A stretch of DNA of 64,000 nt from Collinsella sp. (GCA_019414055.1 DXMV01000024.1:1-64000), one strand, 5' to 3'; positions 35,801 through 43,284 are shown, counted from the stretch's first letter. Numbers and translations are program-made. Notes: generated from the sequence alone by a model not told the origin.

Positions 35801-37012
35801 CGTCGAGGCGCCCTTCTCCTTGGCGCGAGCCTGGGCGGTATCGCCAACCGCGAACACGGAGTTGTTGGTCTTGGGATTGATGAGCGAAACTGCGTAGACG
35901 TCCACCGCACCGGCCTGTTTGACCTTGTTGGAGGTGGTCTTACTCACCGTATTTACGCCAGCTGTAGCCTCGACCTTGACGTACTTGCCCTCGAGGTCAT
36001 CGGTTACCGTGAGGGAAGCGCCCGTCTCGCCCTCGATCTTGATAAAGCCCGAGTACTGGGAAGTGGAAGCGGACCAAGTGTAGACAACCTTAGCGTCGGA
36101 GCCCACGGGGCTCGACCAATCCTTGTACGGCGTCGCCGTAAGAGTATCGCCCACACTTGGCGCGTCACTATTCAGCTTGACGCTGTAAAGCTCCATCTGA
36201 CCGGCGCCCAACACGGGGCCAGGGATGAAGTTTGCATTGATGCCCGAGCCGTCCGAAACGGAGGGGCCGTAGTAGTCCTTGCCGTCCGCCGTCACCTTGC
36301 AGATGAAGTACTTGCCCACCATTGCATCGGTAACGGTAAGGGACTGCTCGTGGCCCACGACCTCGGTATAGTCGGCGGCGTTACCGCTCGCCTTAACCGT
36401 GCCGGCGAGCCAAGTGTAGGTCCAGGTACCGGGGTTGGCGACGGATTTAGTTTCCGTCGAAGGATCGCCCCAGTAGTCCTCGGTCTCTACCTCGTCGTAC
36501 ATGTTGGCCCAAAGCGTGTCGCCCGCCTTGAGCGCGCCGGACTTCGTGGAATAGGAGTTGTCCTTATCCTGGGTATCTTGGATATAGACCTTTGCCGCGC
36601 TGGAAAGCGTCGTGGCGGACGCAGCGGCAACGGCGCTCTCCTGCTCCGAAGCAGTAGGCATCGTAGCAGAGTTCTCGGGCCCAGCCGCGTTATCTGCGGC
36701 GTTATCGCTATTCGCGGCGTTTGCAGTTGCACCCTGATCCGCAGAAGGGCCATCGGCAGCAGCGCTCGTCGCTGCACTGTCCGCATCGGCAGCAGCAGCG
36801 CCATCGGCAGCAGCACCCTCGCCGCCCGTCGCAGCCTGCGTCACGGCCTCGGCAATGCCCTCGGCGCCGTCGGCCCAAAGTTGCGCCGGCGTGGTACCAA
36901 AGGCCATGGCAAAGGCCAGGAACGCCACCAGGCCGCGCTTGGCTACGCCGCGGGCAATCGCTCCATACGGACGCCACGAGGCGCGCTGGCACTCGTCCTC
37001 AAACATATCCAT
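29849..37012 (-). CDS. Giant cell-surface protein with three DUF4430 domains and beta-propeller
   Basis: A 2387-residue exported protein. The signal region near 22-42 (LVAFLAFAMAFGTTPAQLWA) ends at a likely signal peptidase site. Residues about 140-905 hold seven tandem Ig-like modules of roughly 100-120 residues (VGDTL...W...GATG..LTVT..L.GKYLK.K). Residues about 990-1300 look like two atrophied bacterial Ig domains. Three DUF4430 domains follow at about 1410-1770 (motifs NSITSPF, NSLTSPF, HSLVSPV; AGDSVVW). A PQQ-type beta-propeller covers about 1800-2190, an InlB B-repeat (GYTFAGWFTDEACTEAYDF) about 2222-2258, then a Lys/Asp linker and a C-terminal membrane helix ending LTKRR. No LPxTG is seen. 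The start at 37012 has AGGAG; longer starts run into the riboswitch. Function inferred: surface capture of corrinoids. Confidence 0.9.
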   Translation of the reverse strand: MDMFEDECQRASWRPYGAIARGVAKRGLVAFLAFAMAFGTTPAQLWADGAEGIAEAVTQAATGGEGAAADGAAAADADSAATSAAADGPSADQGATANAANSDNAADNAAGPENSATMPTASEQESAVAAASATTLSSAAKVYIQDTQDKDNSYSTKSGALKAGDTLWANMYDEVETEDYWGDPSTETKSVANPGTWTYTWLAGTVKASGNAADYTEVVGHEQSLTVTDAMVGKYFICKVTADGKDYYGPSVSDGSGINANFIPGPVLGAGQMELYSVKLNSDAPSVGDTLTATPYKDWSSPVGSDAKVVYTWSASTSQYSGFIKIEGETGASLTVTDDLEGKYVKVEATAGVNTVSKTTSNKVKQAGAVDVYAVSLINPKTNNSVFAVGDTAQARAKEKGASTFIDADKLSFQWQSSDTKGGTYTDIAGATGETLELTDALGGKYLKCKVSSKIGTSSNVNSSGALVAATGSINVTSVTMSPSSGKVEVGSTITATAKAGSTDVTADTHVTWQWYKGTSRTASSCNTPIEGETGNSLTVTAALKGYYVVAKANGGYGEQKPYYAAGPVSVAGQVELYDVQFEGSPATNGVRVGDTLKTKVRKKDGSSTSYIGRTDNVAYQWQYANSSSSYDSAYTDIPGATEATYTVDAAYAGKYLRVKVTSENTVSSTQKKSSYGGTQSVAPLGPVTLKGQYKLAGIELADKNVTLSVGSKITPSVQVPGSWSGSTKDVPDDAELTMAWYASENGTDWTELTDGIDTTDGSLTISDALVGKRIKVTASALDNTVEWVSPDTVTAAGEYNLLRVTTTPQINSDSTHLVSGDKVKATAQAKRADGSATNGIDVTGQATVAWYAADDAKAPAADWTLLSDMSGATATVSASAAGKYLKAVATSGSSTVELVSANPVIAAGSLEAAVQKLNDANKQIVVSYSAKGGNVNDALKAQLAELGFDDIDVKVSEGSVLFKANDAKATVGISDAQDKTNGDVTFFYIDPNECNGYNIDGLRSADMVFELSRGDETEYYQPSKTVQVAWDEARVQQLLDDAAEQVVIGYAEGDSAESVTSNLTLPYRSGGKSKLQVEWKSSDGDVIWPSGYGYSDYTGKVTRASSDRAVTLTATVSFVSGGPKDVKGSHDITVTVKGDPEKVAADKKALQEKVDAAFTYDNIKYSGTEMVANKDGLTADLQMPRTSTLNIDGKYYKVEYSASTDDITFNGYKGTVYQPLPGAEAAKTKITLTVTDKSNAEVTASKTLDFVIAPQDQGELDAELSLMEKAKSGYAAAILNGQDANAVSADMHAFQKAYLDADGNLAWSYNKTTTDSTSLGIVPVDLPGYDAMSGQDWRLFKSSNSSIVSAENLKITQPEYNTKVVVSSRLASEKYARYAERYPDNATYAKLANQDVSATLTVVGTSGQNSPEVTATCSVIGVDAKGKQQTWAAASQYTLKNGSTAADLSEELFKQAGLKADYDPNGSWGWVLNSITSPFDADCTLAYDHTTGAYWQLFINGIASSVGAGSYALEAGDSVVWCYSKYGDPAPTDRLSVSCTVIGQDASGAQQTWAQPTTALVEEGATAADLSEQVFKQAGIGADTGTGSYGWFLNSLTSPFQKNVTLSTEQVNESTWKFWQFFVNGKKANVGAGNYTLKAGDEVTWVYGSDGTMPGQVSVSMEIIGKKDEKAQRWTDPSTQVFVEGTTIKDASAAYFDALGIESQMYDQLGYWGVHSLVSPVDGTKLAGAWSFFVNGVPASKIDSDYVLKSGDSVVWAYAAGDTVPNPDEVVVDPSASRPTDWKADWGGGSNATVENVSTPTGALASSWTFDWKAYSGATYPNASEPIVVNGNVYLAVNKRLLKIDAESGKVLAESNLKTAIGYTTRPIYANGLVIVPLDGGAVQALTADTLTTVWVTDPVSKSAQSNSQLTVDGNYLYVGTVDVDFGTNTYNNGHLTRINILTGAVSWQHVNAGEGYYWTSATVGDDFVLVPTSSGTVEMLSKSSGDVLGSVSIGAIVNSSCVLSADGSHAYLISRDGKLHVLAISDGSSRNAGVDSRITEERVVDLGLTGCACIPTLYDGKLVVGGEVSGGSALAIVDLASNCATKLITAADGSALPAGGIKGAPLVSAQADETYVYFTVNYGETTDYVNFTAGGGVYRYKMGDAQASGAFSATGRNNYCDSPIACDAQGNLYYINDSGTLFKLNAGVKVSFSAGEGSKVDFQTTAANGSVVKPADPTREGYTFAGWFTDEACTEAYDFSAAVTADMTLYAKWVKKAVDNNGGNGGSNGNVGGSGNGANSGNGTSGQQSGGAVAPGQTPVSKTTTTETKDGKDSKKDSDKKDKKSDKKDDKSDKSDTGSSATTAAKKPAEASAQESGFNPLAIVGVAAGVIGLAVIGVFVLTKRR

Positions 37013-37149
37013 TTGTCTCCTACTGTCTGCACCTGGAGCATTGCCCAGCGGCTGCCCCACGTCATTGCGCACGTTGCGCTCGAGTACCCCCATCGGGGTC
37101 CCCCTTCCCTCCAGAGCCCAACGCGTGCCGGCGGCATACACCGCGGCCG

Positions 37150-37330
37150 CGCGCAAGATGGGAGGCGATCCGACTTAACCTTAACGACCCGGACGCGCCG
37201 TCCGATCTGCGGCGCGACCATCCCGGGCCAAGAGGAATTACGGTTACTGGTACAGCCGGGGACTTACACCCCGATTCTCCCAAACGCGCAGGAAAACCGC
37301 GCATTCGTGCGTCTCCGCACCACCATCTAG
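37150..37330 (-). promoter_or_regulatory. Cobalamin riboswitch
   Basis: On the minus strand the leader of the giant gene has the conserved cobalamin aptamer core GAGAATCGGGGTGTAAGTC then CCCGGCTGTACC and AACCGTAA (37240-37281), paired outer arms around GGTGCGGAGACGCACG, and a B12-box-like AAGTCGGATCGCCTCCCATC at 37158-37177. The arrangement and order match the class. An expression platform would lie between 37150 and the start codon at 37012; I did not resolve whether it acts on transcription or translation. Confidence 0.85.
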
Positions 37331-37337
37331 GCCATCG

Positions 37338-37366
37338 ATTATTACCGTCAATATGGTAGCACGCAA
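37338..37366 (-). promoter_or_regulatory. Promoter of the riboswitch-controlled operon
   Basis: On the minus strand TTGCGT, a 16-base spacer and TAATAAT stand just upstream of the aptamer, placing the transcript start at its 5' edge. Confidence 0.55.
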
Positions 37367-37479
37367 AAGGGCCCCGCACGAAGTCGAAGCCCAAGGTAAA
37401 AGCTGTGGTTTGCGATAGGAAAGGGTGCGGGTGAGACGCTAAGCAAAATGATCCGTTTTCTTCCGTCCCCCAGGGGTCA

Positions 37480-39243
37480 TTACCGCTTGCCGCCGTGGCT
37501 GTTGCGCCAGATCTCGCGGCCCAGCATAAGCGCCAACACCAACGCGCTCACGTAACCCATAAAGCCAATGACCGGAATGCCAAACACAACCGGCTCGATG
37601 CGCGCGTAGTACACCACCGACGAACCGATAAACAGACCGGCGATCACAATTGCCATCGACATGCGGTCGACGATGCCGCCCACCTGTCGAAGCGCTTTGT
37701 CGCTGCTCATGAGCTGCAGGTTCAGCTTAAGTTGACCGCGCGTGAGCATGCGCGAGGCCAGGCCCAGGTACTCGGCCGCCTCGAGCGAACCCTTGGCCGC
37801 GCGGTAACTGCTCGCAGCAAAATCACGCCCCATATCACGCACGCGCGCATAGGTGCTCTTCTCGTTTTTAATGTGCGTCTGAATGATCTGGATCATGTTG
37901 ACGTTGGGCATGTACTCGGTCAGCAGGCCCTCGAGCGTCACCATGCCGCGGGCAAACATCGTCACCACGCTCGGCAGCTCAACGTCGTTTTTGCGTGCCA
38001 GGTTGAGCAGCGAGGTCAAAAACTCGCCGATATCCAGGTCCTTAAGGTCAAGTCCGGCAAAGTCGGCAACAATGAAGTCCAAGTCGGACAAAAAGGCCGA
38101 ATGGTCGAGCTCGGCCGAATCGCCGCGCGTCACGGCAAAGCGCATGAGCGAATCCTTGAGCTTGGGCACGTCGCCCTCGGCCACGGCAAAGATCATATCC
38201 TTGACGATGCCGCGGTCGTGGCTCGACATGCGCCCGACCATGCCCAGGTCGATAAAGTAGACAATGCCGTCTTTGAGAATGATGTTTCCCGCATGCGGGT
38301 CGGCATGGAAAAAGCCGTCGTCGAGCACCTGCGTCGAGTAGTCCTCGACAATCGCGGCGCCAATCTTTTCCAGGTCGTAGCCCTCGGCTACCAGGCGTTT
38401 GGGATCGGCGATGGAGATGCCGTCGATATAGTCCATGACCACCACGTGCTCGGTGCACAAGTCCAGGTAAGACTTGGGACACGACACGCCGCGCACGCTT
38501 TTGTGGAACTCATAGAAATCGTTGAGGTTTTTGGCCTCGGCTAAAAAGTTGGTCTCCTCGCGAAACGAGGTCCACAGCTCCTCGACCACGCCATGCAGGT
38601 CAACAAACTGGTCGGTATTGACGAACTTGGAAACAATGCGCACCACCGAGCGAATGATATCGATGTCCTGCGCCATGACCTGCTGCGCACCGGGGCGCTG
38701 CACCTTGACGGCCACGTCCTCGCCCGTCACCAAGCGGGCGCGGTGCACCTGCGCAAGCGATGCGCTGCCGAGCGGGTTGGGATCGATTGCGTCGAACATC
38801 TGCCCCAGGCGCTGGCCGTATTCCTCTTCCAGACAGCGGAGCACCACCTCATACGGCACCGGCTCCACATCGGAGCGCAGGCGGCGCAACTCGTCGCAAA
38901 ACCGCTGCGGCAAAATCTCGGAGCGGTTCGCCAGAATCTGCCCCATCTTGACGAACATGGGGCCGAGCTCTTCGAGCAGGCGGCGCAGACGAACCGGCGT
39001 GAGGTTGTCCCATACGCGGTACTTTTTGATAAGGCGAACAATTTGCCCGATACGTTCACGACGGCCCGCCGGCGTGAGCTGGTACTCCTCGTCCGGCGCC
39101 ATCGCGTCGGGCTCTTCGGGAACCATGTCGACAGCGCGCGGCTTCTTGCGAGCGCCCGAGACGGCGGCCTCGACCTCGTCGACAACCGCCGCCTCGTCAT
39201 CCAAGGGATCTAGATTGTTGTAATCGGTGGTGGAATCTGCCAT
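37480..39243 (-). CDS. AarF/UbiB/ABC1-family atypical kinase
   Basis: A 587-residue protein-kinase-like ATPase. The family's signature KxGQ extension is FVKMGQILANRSEILP, followed by the Ala-rich nucleotide loop LGSASLAQVHRA, the VAIK-equivalent VAVKVQRPG, catalytic HADPHAGNI and the metal-binding FIDLGMVG. The C-terminus carries two hydrophobic helices (about 535-580) for membrane attachment. In other bacteria UbiB supports quinone synthesis; in this anaerobe the role may be lipid or isoprenoid handling. The small phasin-like gene upstream ends 8 bases before its start, so they form an operon. Confidence 0.92.
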   Translation of the reverse strand: MADSTTDYNNLDPLDDEAAVVDEVEAAVSGARKKPRAVDMVPEEPDAMAPDEEYQLTPAGRRERIGQIVRLIKKYRVWDNLTPVRLRRLLEELGPMFVKMGQILANRSEILPQRFCDELRRLRSDVEPVPYEVVLRCLEEEYGQRLGQMFDAIDPNPLGSASLAQVHRARLVTGEDVAVKVQRPGAQQVMAQDIDIIRSVVRIVSKFVNTDQFVDLHGVVEELWTSFREETNFLAEAKNLNDFYEFHKSVRGVSCPKSYLDLCTEHVVVMDYIDGISIADPKRLVAEGYDLEKIGAAIVEDYSTQVLDDGFFHADPHAGNIILKDGIVYFIDLGMVGRMSSHDRGIVKDMIFAVAEGDVPKLKDSLMRFAVTRGDSAELDHSAFLSDLDFIVADFAGLDLKDLDIGEFLTSLLNLARKNDVELPSVVTMFARGMVTLEGLLTEYMPNVNMIQIIQTHIKNEKSTYARVRDMGRDFAASSYRAAKGSLEAAEYLGLASRMLTRGQLKLNLQLMSSDKALRQVGGIVDRMSMAIVIAGLFIGSSVVYYARIEPVVFGIPVIGFMGYVSALVLALMLGREIWRNSHGGKR

Positions 39244-39251
39244 CTGCGCTG

Positions 39252-39668
39252 CTACTCGGCCTCTTCGGTGTCCTCTGCATCGTCGGGCTCAACGGACTCG
39301 ACGGGCACCGAGGTCACGTTGTCCTCGACCGAATCGACAATATCGCGCACATGGGCCAGGAAAGCCGTGCGCTCGGGGGCGGTCATGACGCGAACGCGGG
39401 CAAGGATGAGCTCGTCGAGCACGCGCTGCGCCGCGGTCTCGCCCTGCATGCCCAGGCGCTCGGACAGATCGGAGATGGTGCCACCCGCCTGCTCGAACAT
39501 GTCGGACACGCTGCGGGCGATATCGGGAGCACCGGCGTCCTTGCGGACCTGCTCGCCCTTGGTATTGAGGTCGTCGAGGACCTTCTTGCCGCCCTCGACG
39601 GCAACGGCGGCGGCGCCAAAGCCCACGTTGATGGCGCCGTTAACAAGCTGATCGAATTTCATAACCAT
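39252..39668 (-). CDS. Small phasin-like helical protein
   Basis: A 138-residue, mostly helical soluble protein. The N-terminal half (GAAAVAVEGGKKVLDDL, GEQVRKDAG) and the middle (RVLDELILARVRVMTAPERTAFL) resemble phasin-like or coiled-coil regulators; the C-terminal 25 residues are acidic. GGAG precedes the ATG at 39668; a start at 39680 lacks it. It is coupled to the AarF kinase gene, so it may be a partner or regulator of that kinase. The exact family is uncertain. Confidence 0.75.
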   Translation of the reverse strand: MVMKFDQLVNGAINVGFGAAAVAVEGGKKVLDDLNTKGEQVRKDAGAPDIARSVSDMFEQAGGTISDLSERLGMQGETAAQRVLDELILARVRVMTAPERTAFLAHVRDIVDSVEDNVTSVPVESVEPDDAEDTEEAE

Positions 39669-39760
39669 GGTTGGCTCCAATCATGAACAACTGCATTGGC
39701 CTTCTTGTACCCAAGATTGGGCGAACGACACAAAATCGTTTTACCGCCACGATAGAAATC

Positions 39761-39796
39761 GAGCGGGGCAAAGCCTTGACGGCACTTGCCCCGCTC
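39761..39796 (-). terminator. Hairpin terminator after the C69 peptidase gene
   Basis: On the minus strand GAGCGGGGCAA pairs with TTGCCCCGCTC, followed by a weak T-rich stretch (GATTTCTATC). Confidence 0.6.
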
Positions 39797-39815
39797 GCTC
39801 GTTGCAATACGGCTT

Positions 39816-41339
39816 TTACCTCACGTTGTCGTTCATCGCGAAGGAATTCTTCATGGCGCAGCTCGTGGTGTAGAGTACCTTGCCCAGCAGGGCATCGGTC
39901 TCCACGCGCACGAGCTCGGCAAAGGCCTCGTTGGCGCGCGCAAGCTCGGCGGGAACCTCGGCCTCGGGCAGGGCGGCCACGGCAGCATCAACGTCGTGAA
40001 TCTGCTTGTGGCCCATACCGCCGACCTTCTCCTGATAATCCTCGACCGCGCGACCGCACTCATGGAAGCGAACATCGGCCAAGGCGCCGATCAGGCGGTT
40101 GGCCCAATAAAAATTCTCGGACGTCACGCGAGCCTGCGTGTCGGCATAGTACTCGGGCATGGTCTCCACGTTGGCATACAGCGGCACGAGCGCGTTAAAC
40201 GAGTTAGAGCCAAAGGCCATCCACTGCACAGCACGATACGCCGGCTGCGCATAGGGCCGCAGCTGCAGCACGGCGAGCTGGCTGTTGCGGTTGATGCCGA
40301 TGGGGCGATAGGCGCCGCGCGTGGCAGGCGTGCCCTTGCTGCCGTAGCAGTCATACTCCGTGCCCTGGTAGTGGCTCGAAAGCACGTACTTGATGTCCTC
40401 GATGGTCACCTTGCGCTCGGGCGCGCGGCTCCAAGGGATGTCGTCGCTCTCGGGCGTGTAGTCAGCGTCGGGACCGTCCCACACATCGCTGGGGTTGAGG
40501 CAGCGCTGCATGTACCAGGCACGAGGCGTGTTGTAGACGTGGTCGCTGTCACTATGCGAGCCAAAGGCCTCGCGTGGGTTGAAGACCGTCGCCGGACCGT
40601 CGTCCTCGACGTCCAGCGTCAGGTCCAGGTGCCACTCGGCCATCCAGGAGCGCAGGTCGGCGGAGCACATGTGGTCGACCTGCGCGCCCTCAGCGTCGTC
40701 CAGGTCAAAGTTGTCGATACCCAGCTGGTTGGGCATGGTCACATAGGCGTCATCGGGCACGCGCTTGGCGATCCAGTGGTGGCCGCCGATGGTCTCGAGC
40801 CACCAGATCTCGTCAACGTCACTAAAGGCGATGCCGTTGTTCTCGTAGGTGCCGTAGCGCTCGAGCAGGTCGCCCAAGATACGCACGCCATCGCGGGCGG
40901 ACTTGGCGTACGGCAGGACCAGGGTCACCATGTCCTCCTCGCCCAGGCCGCCGGGCTGCGCCGGAACATAGCCGTCCTCGCCCTCGTTGCCCTTGGCGGG
41001 CACATAGTCCACGAGCGGATCGGCGCCGCGGACGCGCTCGTTGGTGGTGAGCGTCTCGGTTGCGGACATGCCAACATTGAGCTCGTTGAAGCCGGCCTCG
41101 GCCCAAATGCCGTGACCGGGGATAACGTCGGGGACGCTCGTGTAGCGCAAGGGATTGTCGGGCAGCTCAACGGTCAGGTGGCTCAGGGCACTCGTGTAGA
41201 CACGCGGCTGCTCGTCGGGATGCACCACGCGCATGCGCTTGGGCTCAAACACCCCGTTGGACGAGTCCTCATTGCGGGCAACTAGCGTCGACCCGTCGTA
41301 GCTCGCGTTCTTACCAACCAAAATCGTTGTGCACGGCAT
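39816..41339 (-). CDS. C69 (PepD-type) dipeptidase, Ntn-hydrolase
   Basis: A 507-residue peptidase of family C69/U34. The protein begins MPCTTILVGKNAS; Cys3 is the expected N-terminal nucleophile after removal of the first residues, followed by the family's DGSTLVARNED. Further family stretches are GIWAEAGFNELNVGMSATET and WWLETIGGHHWIAKRVPDD. It probably degrades dipeptides in the cytosol; no signal peptide is present. The start at 41339 follows AAGGAGG, while an ATG six bases upstream is too close. Peptide use fits the PepV-type enzyme at 7216. Confidence 0.92.
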   Translation of the reverse strand: MPCTTILVGKNASYDGSTLVARNEDSSNGVFEPKRMRVVHPDEQPRVYTSALSHLTVELPDNPLRYTSVPDVIPGHGIWAEAGFNELNVGMSATETLTTNERVRGADPLVDYVPAKGNEGEDGYVPAQPGGLGEEDMVTLVLPYAKSARDGVRILGDLLERYGTYENNGIAFSDVDEIWWLETIGGHHWIAKRVPDDAYVTMPNQLGIDNFDLDDAEGAQVDHMCSADLRSWMAEWHLDLTLDVEDDGPATVFNPREAFGSHSDSDHVYNTPRAWYMQRCLNPSDVWDGPDADYTPESDDIPWSRAPERKVTIEDIKYVLSSHYQGTEYDCYGSKGTPATRGAYRPIGINRNSQLAVLQLRPYAQPAYRAVQWMAFGSNSFNALVPLYANVETMPEYYADTQARVTSENFYWANRLIGALADVRFHECGRAVEDYQEKVGGMGHKQIHDVDAAVAALPEAEVPAELARANEAFAELVRVETDALLGKVLYTTSCAMKNSFAMNDNVR

Positions 41340-41426
41340 GCGCATCCTCCTTGAGCGAAGAAATCAAACGGCAACAGTGTATCGCTTCGGCGCAAAAAGG
41401 GCGAAACCACGGCCACAGCAACCCCT

Positions 41427-41656
41427 GTGTGCAAAAAATGCCAAATATGAGTACTGTCACCAATTTAGTAGCAGCTATTTTGCCGGGCGTGGGCGTCGAA
41501 AGTCTACATTTGTACAAAAGTTAGACTATGTAATTCCTCAAAGGTCCAATAAAATAGGCTCCCTATCGATACTAAATATCGTTAGAGAGCCAAAATGACC
41601 TAAATTATATGTGACTAGCTTGGCAACAGTACTCATATTTGGCATTTTTTGCACAC
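41427..41656. mobile_element. MITE-like element with 31-bp perfect terminal inverted repeats
   Basis: The outer 31 bases at each end (starting GTGTGCAAAAAATGCCAAAT) are exact reverse complements. The 168-base interior is AT-rich, codes for nothing, and has further nested pairs (AGGTC...GACCT; GGCTC.CTATCGAT...ATCG.TAGAGAGCC). It fills most of the gap between the C69 peptidase and folD-like genes. I found no clear target-site duplication. Confidence 0.6.
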
Positions 41657-41704
41657 GGCGTGTCACGGGAGTATATATCTAACCCCCTAATCAGCCAAAA
41701 ATGC

Positions 41705-42559
41705 CTAGTTCAATGCGCGCTCCGCCGCCTCGATCACGTGTTTGGCGAGAATCGCCGTCGTCACTGCGCCCACGCCGCCCGGCACGGGCGTGATGGCGCC
41801 AACAACCGGCTCCGCGGCATCAAAATCGACGTCGCCGACCAGCTTGCCGGCGGCCTCGTCCCAGTTAATGCCCACGTCGATGATCGTCTGGCCCTCGCGA
41901 ACCGCATCCGCGCCAATCGTACGCGCACGCCCAACCGCGGCAACAACAATGTCGGCAGAACGGCACTCGGCAGCCAAGTCGCGCGTATGCGTATGGCACG
42001 TCGTCACTGTGGCATTGCGAGCCGTAAGCATGGCGGCAACGGGACGGCCAATCACCAGCGATCGACCGACCGCCGCAACCTTGGTACCATCCAGCTCAAC
42101 GCCGTAATGGTCCAGCAACGCCAACACGGCCTCAGCCGTGCAAGGAGCAAAGCCCACTCCACGACCCGAAAGCGTGGTAAGCAGCGAGGCCGGCGTCATG
42201 GAGTCAACATCCTTGGCGGGATCGAGCGCCGCGGCAACTGCATCCTCGTCAAGACCGGCAGGCAGCGGGCGAAACATCAGACAACCGTGAACAGTGGGGT
42301 CGGCATTGATGTCCTTAATAGCCGCCAGCAGCTCATCCTGCGAAACATCGGCAGGCAGCAATACGCGACGAGCTTCGATGCCCACCTTTTCGCAGCGCTT
42401 GAGTGCACCACGCTCGTAGGACAGGTCGTCCTCGCGCTCGCCCACGCGAACGATGGCCAGCGTCGGCACAACGCCGCGCTCGCGCAGGGCGGCGCAGCGA
42501 GCGACGAGCTCCTCGGTCAAAGCACGGGCAACGGGGGCCCCTTTAAGCAGCTCGGCCAT
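41705..42559 (-). CDS. folD: FolD-like methylene-tetrahydrofolate dehydrogenase lacking cyclohydrolase residues
   Basis: A 284-residue FolD-family protein. The NADP-binding part is intact (VAAVGRSLVIGRPVAAML; VGINWDE; ITPVPGGVGAVTTA) and KDVDSM supplies the conserved Asp. The catalytic region is altered: the family's Y-x3-K reads Y48-x3-A52, and VQLPLP reads MFRPLP (Gln to Phe96). The missing Lys and Gln are needed for methenyl-THF cyclohydrolase activity, so it may be only a dehydrogenase. Start at 42559 follows GAGGGG, two bases after the stop of the FchA-like gene, which could supply the missing activity. Confidence 0.88.
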   Translation of the reverse strand: MAELLKGAPVARALTEELVARCAALRERGVVPTLAIVRVGEREDDLSYERGALKRCEKVGIEARRVLLPADVSQDELLAAIKDINADPTVHGCLMFRPLPAGLDEDAVAAALDPAKDVDSMTPASLLTTLSGRGVGFAPCTAEAVLALLDHYGVELDGTKVAAVGRSLVIGRPVAAMLTARNATVTTCHTHTRDLAAECRSADIVVAAVGRARTIGADAVREGQTIIDVGINWDEAAGKLVGDVDFDAAEPVVGAITPVPGGVGAVTTAILAKHVIEAAERALN

Positions 42560-42561
42560 GG

Positions 42562-43194
42562 CTATCCCCTCTTCCTGGCGGCATCTGCGGCACGGCGCGC
42601 CAGAGCATCGGCGCGCGGAAGCCACGTATCCAGCAGCTCATCGCACGCCGCCTCGAGCTCCTCGGCGCGGGCACGATCCTTCATAGACGTGGTGTTGGCG
42701 AAGAGTGTCAGGCTTGCGCCCTGCATGGCGGCGCGGCAGAATACGGCGCCGCATGCCACGTCGGACAGCAGCTGTCGGGAGCCCTTGTCCGCCATGTCCT
42801 CGAGAAGCGCCAGCGCACGACCGCACGCATCCATAATGCGGTACGGCGGCATGGCCGCCACGTGCAGCGCATCCTGAATCGCGGCCGGTCGAGCCGGATC
42901 CTCGCGCGAAATACCGTACGCCGCAGACACCTGGCCGTACGCACGAACGTCCTCGGCGACCAAGTTGACAAGCTCCTGAGACAGCTCGTCTGCCTGGGCA
43001 AACGCGTGCGCCAGATCGTCCGCGCGATCGGCAAGCGCGGGGTTCGTCGCCCCATAGCGAGCAACCATCCCGCAAAGCGAGGCGCCCAGCGCGCCCACAA
43101 AGGCGCTCGCGCTACCGCCGCCGGGAACCGGCTCGCGTGCAGCCAACGCCTCGGCAAAACCGCGACAGGTTTTATCCATCATCTCTTGGCTCAT
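42562..43194 (-). CDS. Cyclodeaminase/cyclohydrolase family protein (FchA/FTCD-C type)
   Basis: A 210-residue helical protein matching the family that includes the cyclodeaminase domain of FTCD and stand-alone methenyl-THF cyclohydrolase FchA. The signature PVPGGGSASAFVGALGASL is near the N-terminus, with MVARYG after it. FchA proteins have this length. ATG at 43194 follows AGAGGTG. The gene is translationally tied to the FolD-like gene, so both probably act on folate one-carbon units; formimino-THF deamination is the other possibility. Confidence 0.87.
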   Translation of the reverse strand: MSQEMMDKTCRGFAEALAAREPVPGGGSASAFVGALGASLCGMVARYGATNPALADRADDLAHAFAQADELSQELVNLVAEDVRAYGQVSAAYGISREDPARPAAIQDALHVAAMPPYRIMDACGRALALLEDMADKGSRQLLSDVACGAVFCRAAMQGASLTLFANTTSMKDRARAEELEAACDELLDTWLPRADALARRAADAARKRG

Positions 43195-43241
43195 CGAAAC
43201 ACCTCTGCCCACCGCGCCGGCCACCACGGGCCGCGCGCATA

Positions 43242-43284
43242 ATAAAAAATGGGACAACGACGCCAGGAAGCGGTTGTCCCATTC
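43242..43284 (-). terminator. Intrinsic terminator after the zinc-ribbon gene
   Basis: On the minus strand ATGGGACAAC pairs with GTTGTCCCAT around about 14 bases, followed by TTTTTTATT. The arms again hold GGGACA. Confidence 0.75.
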
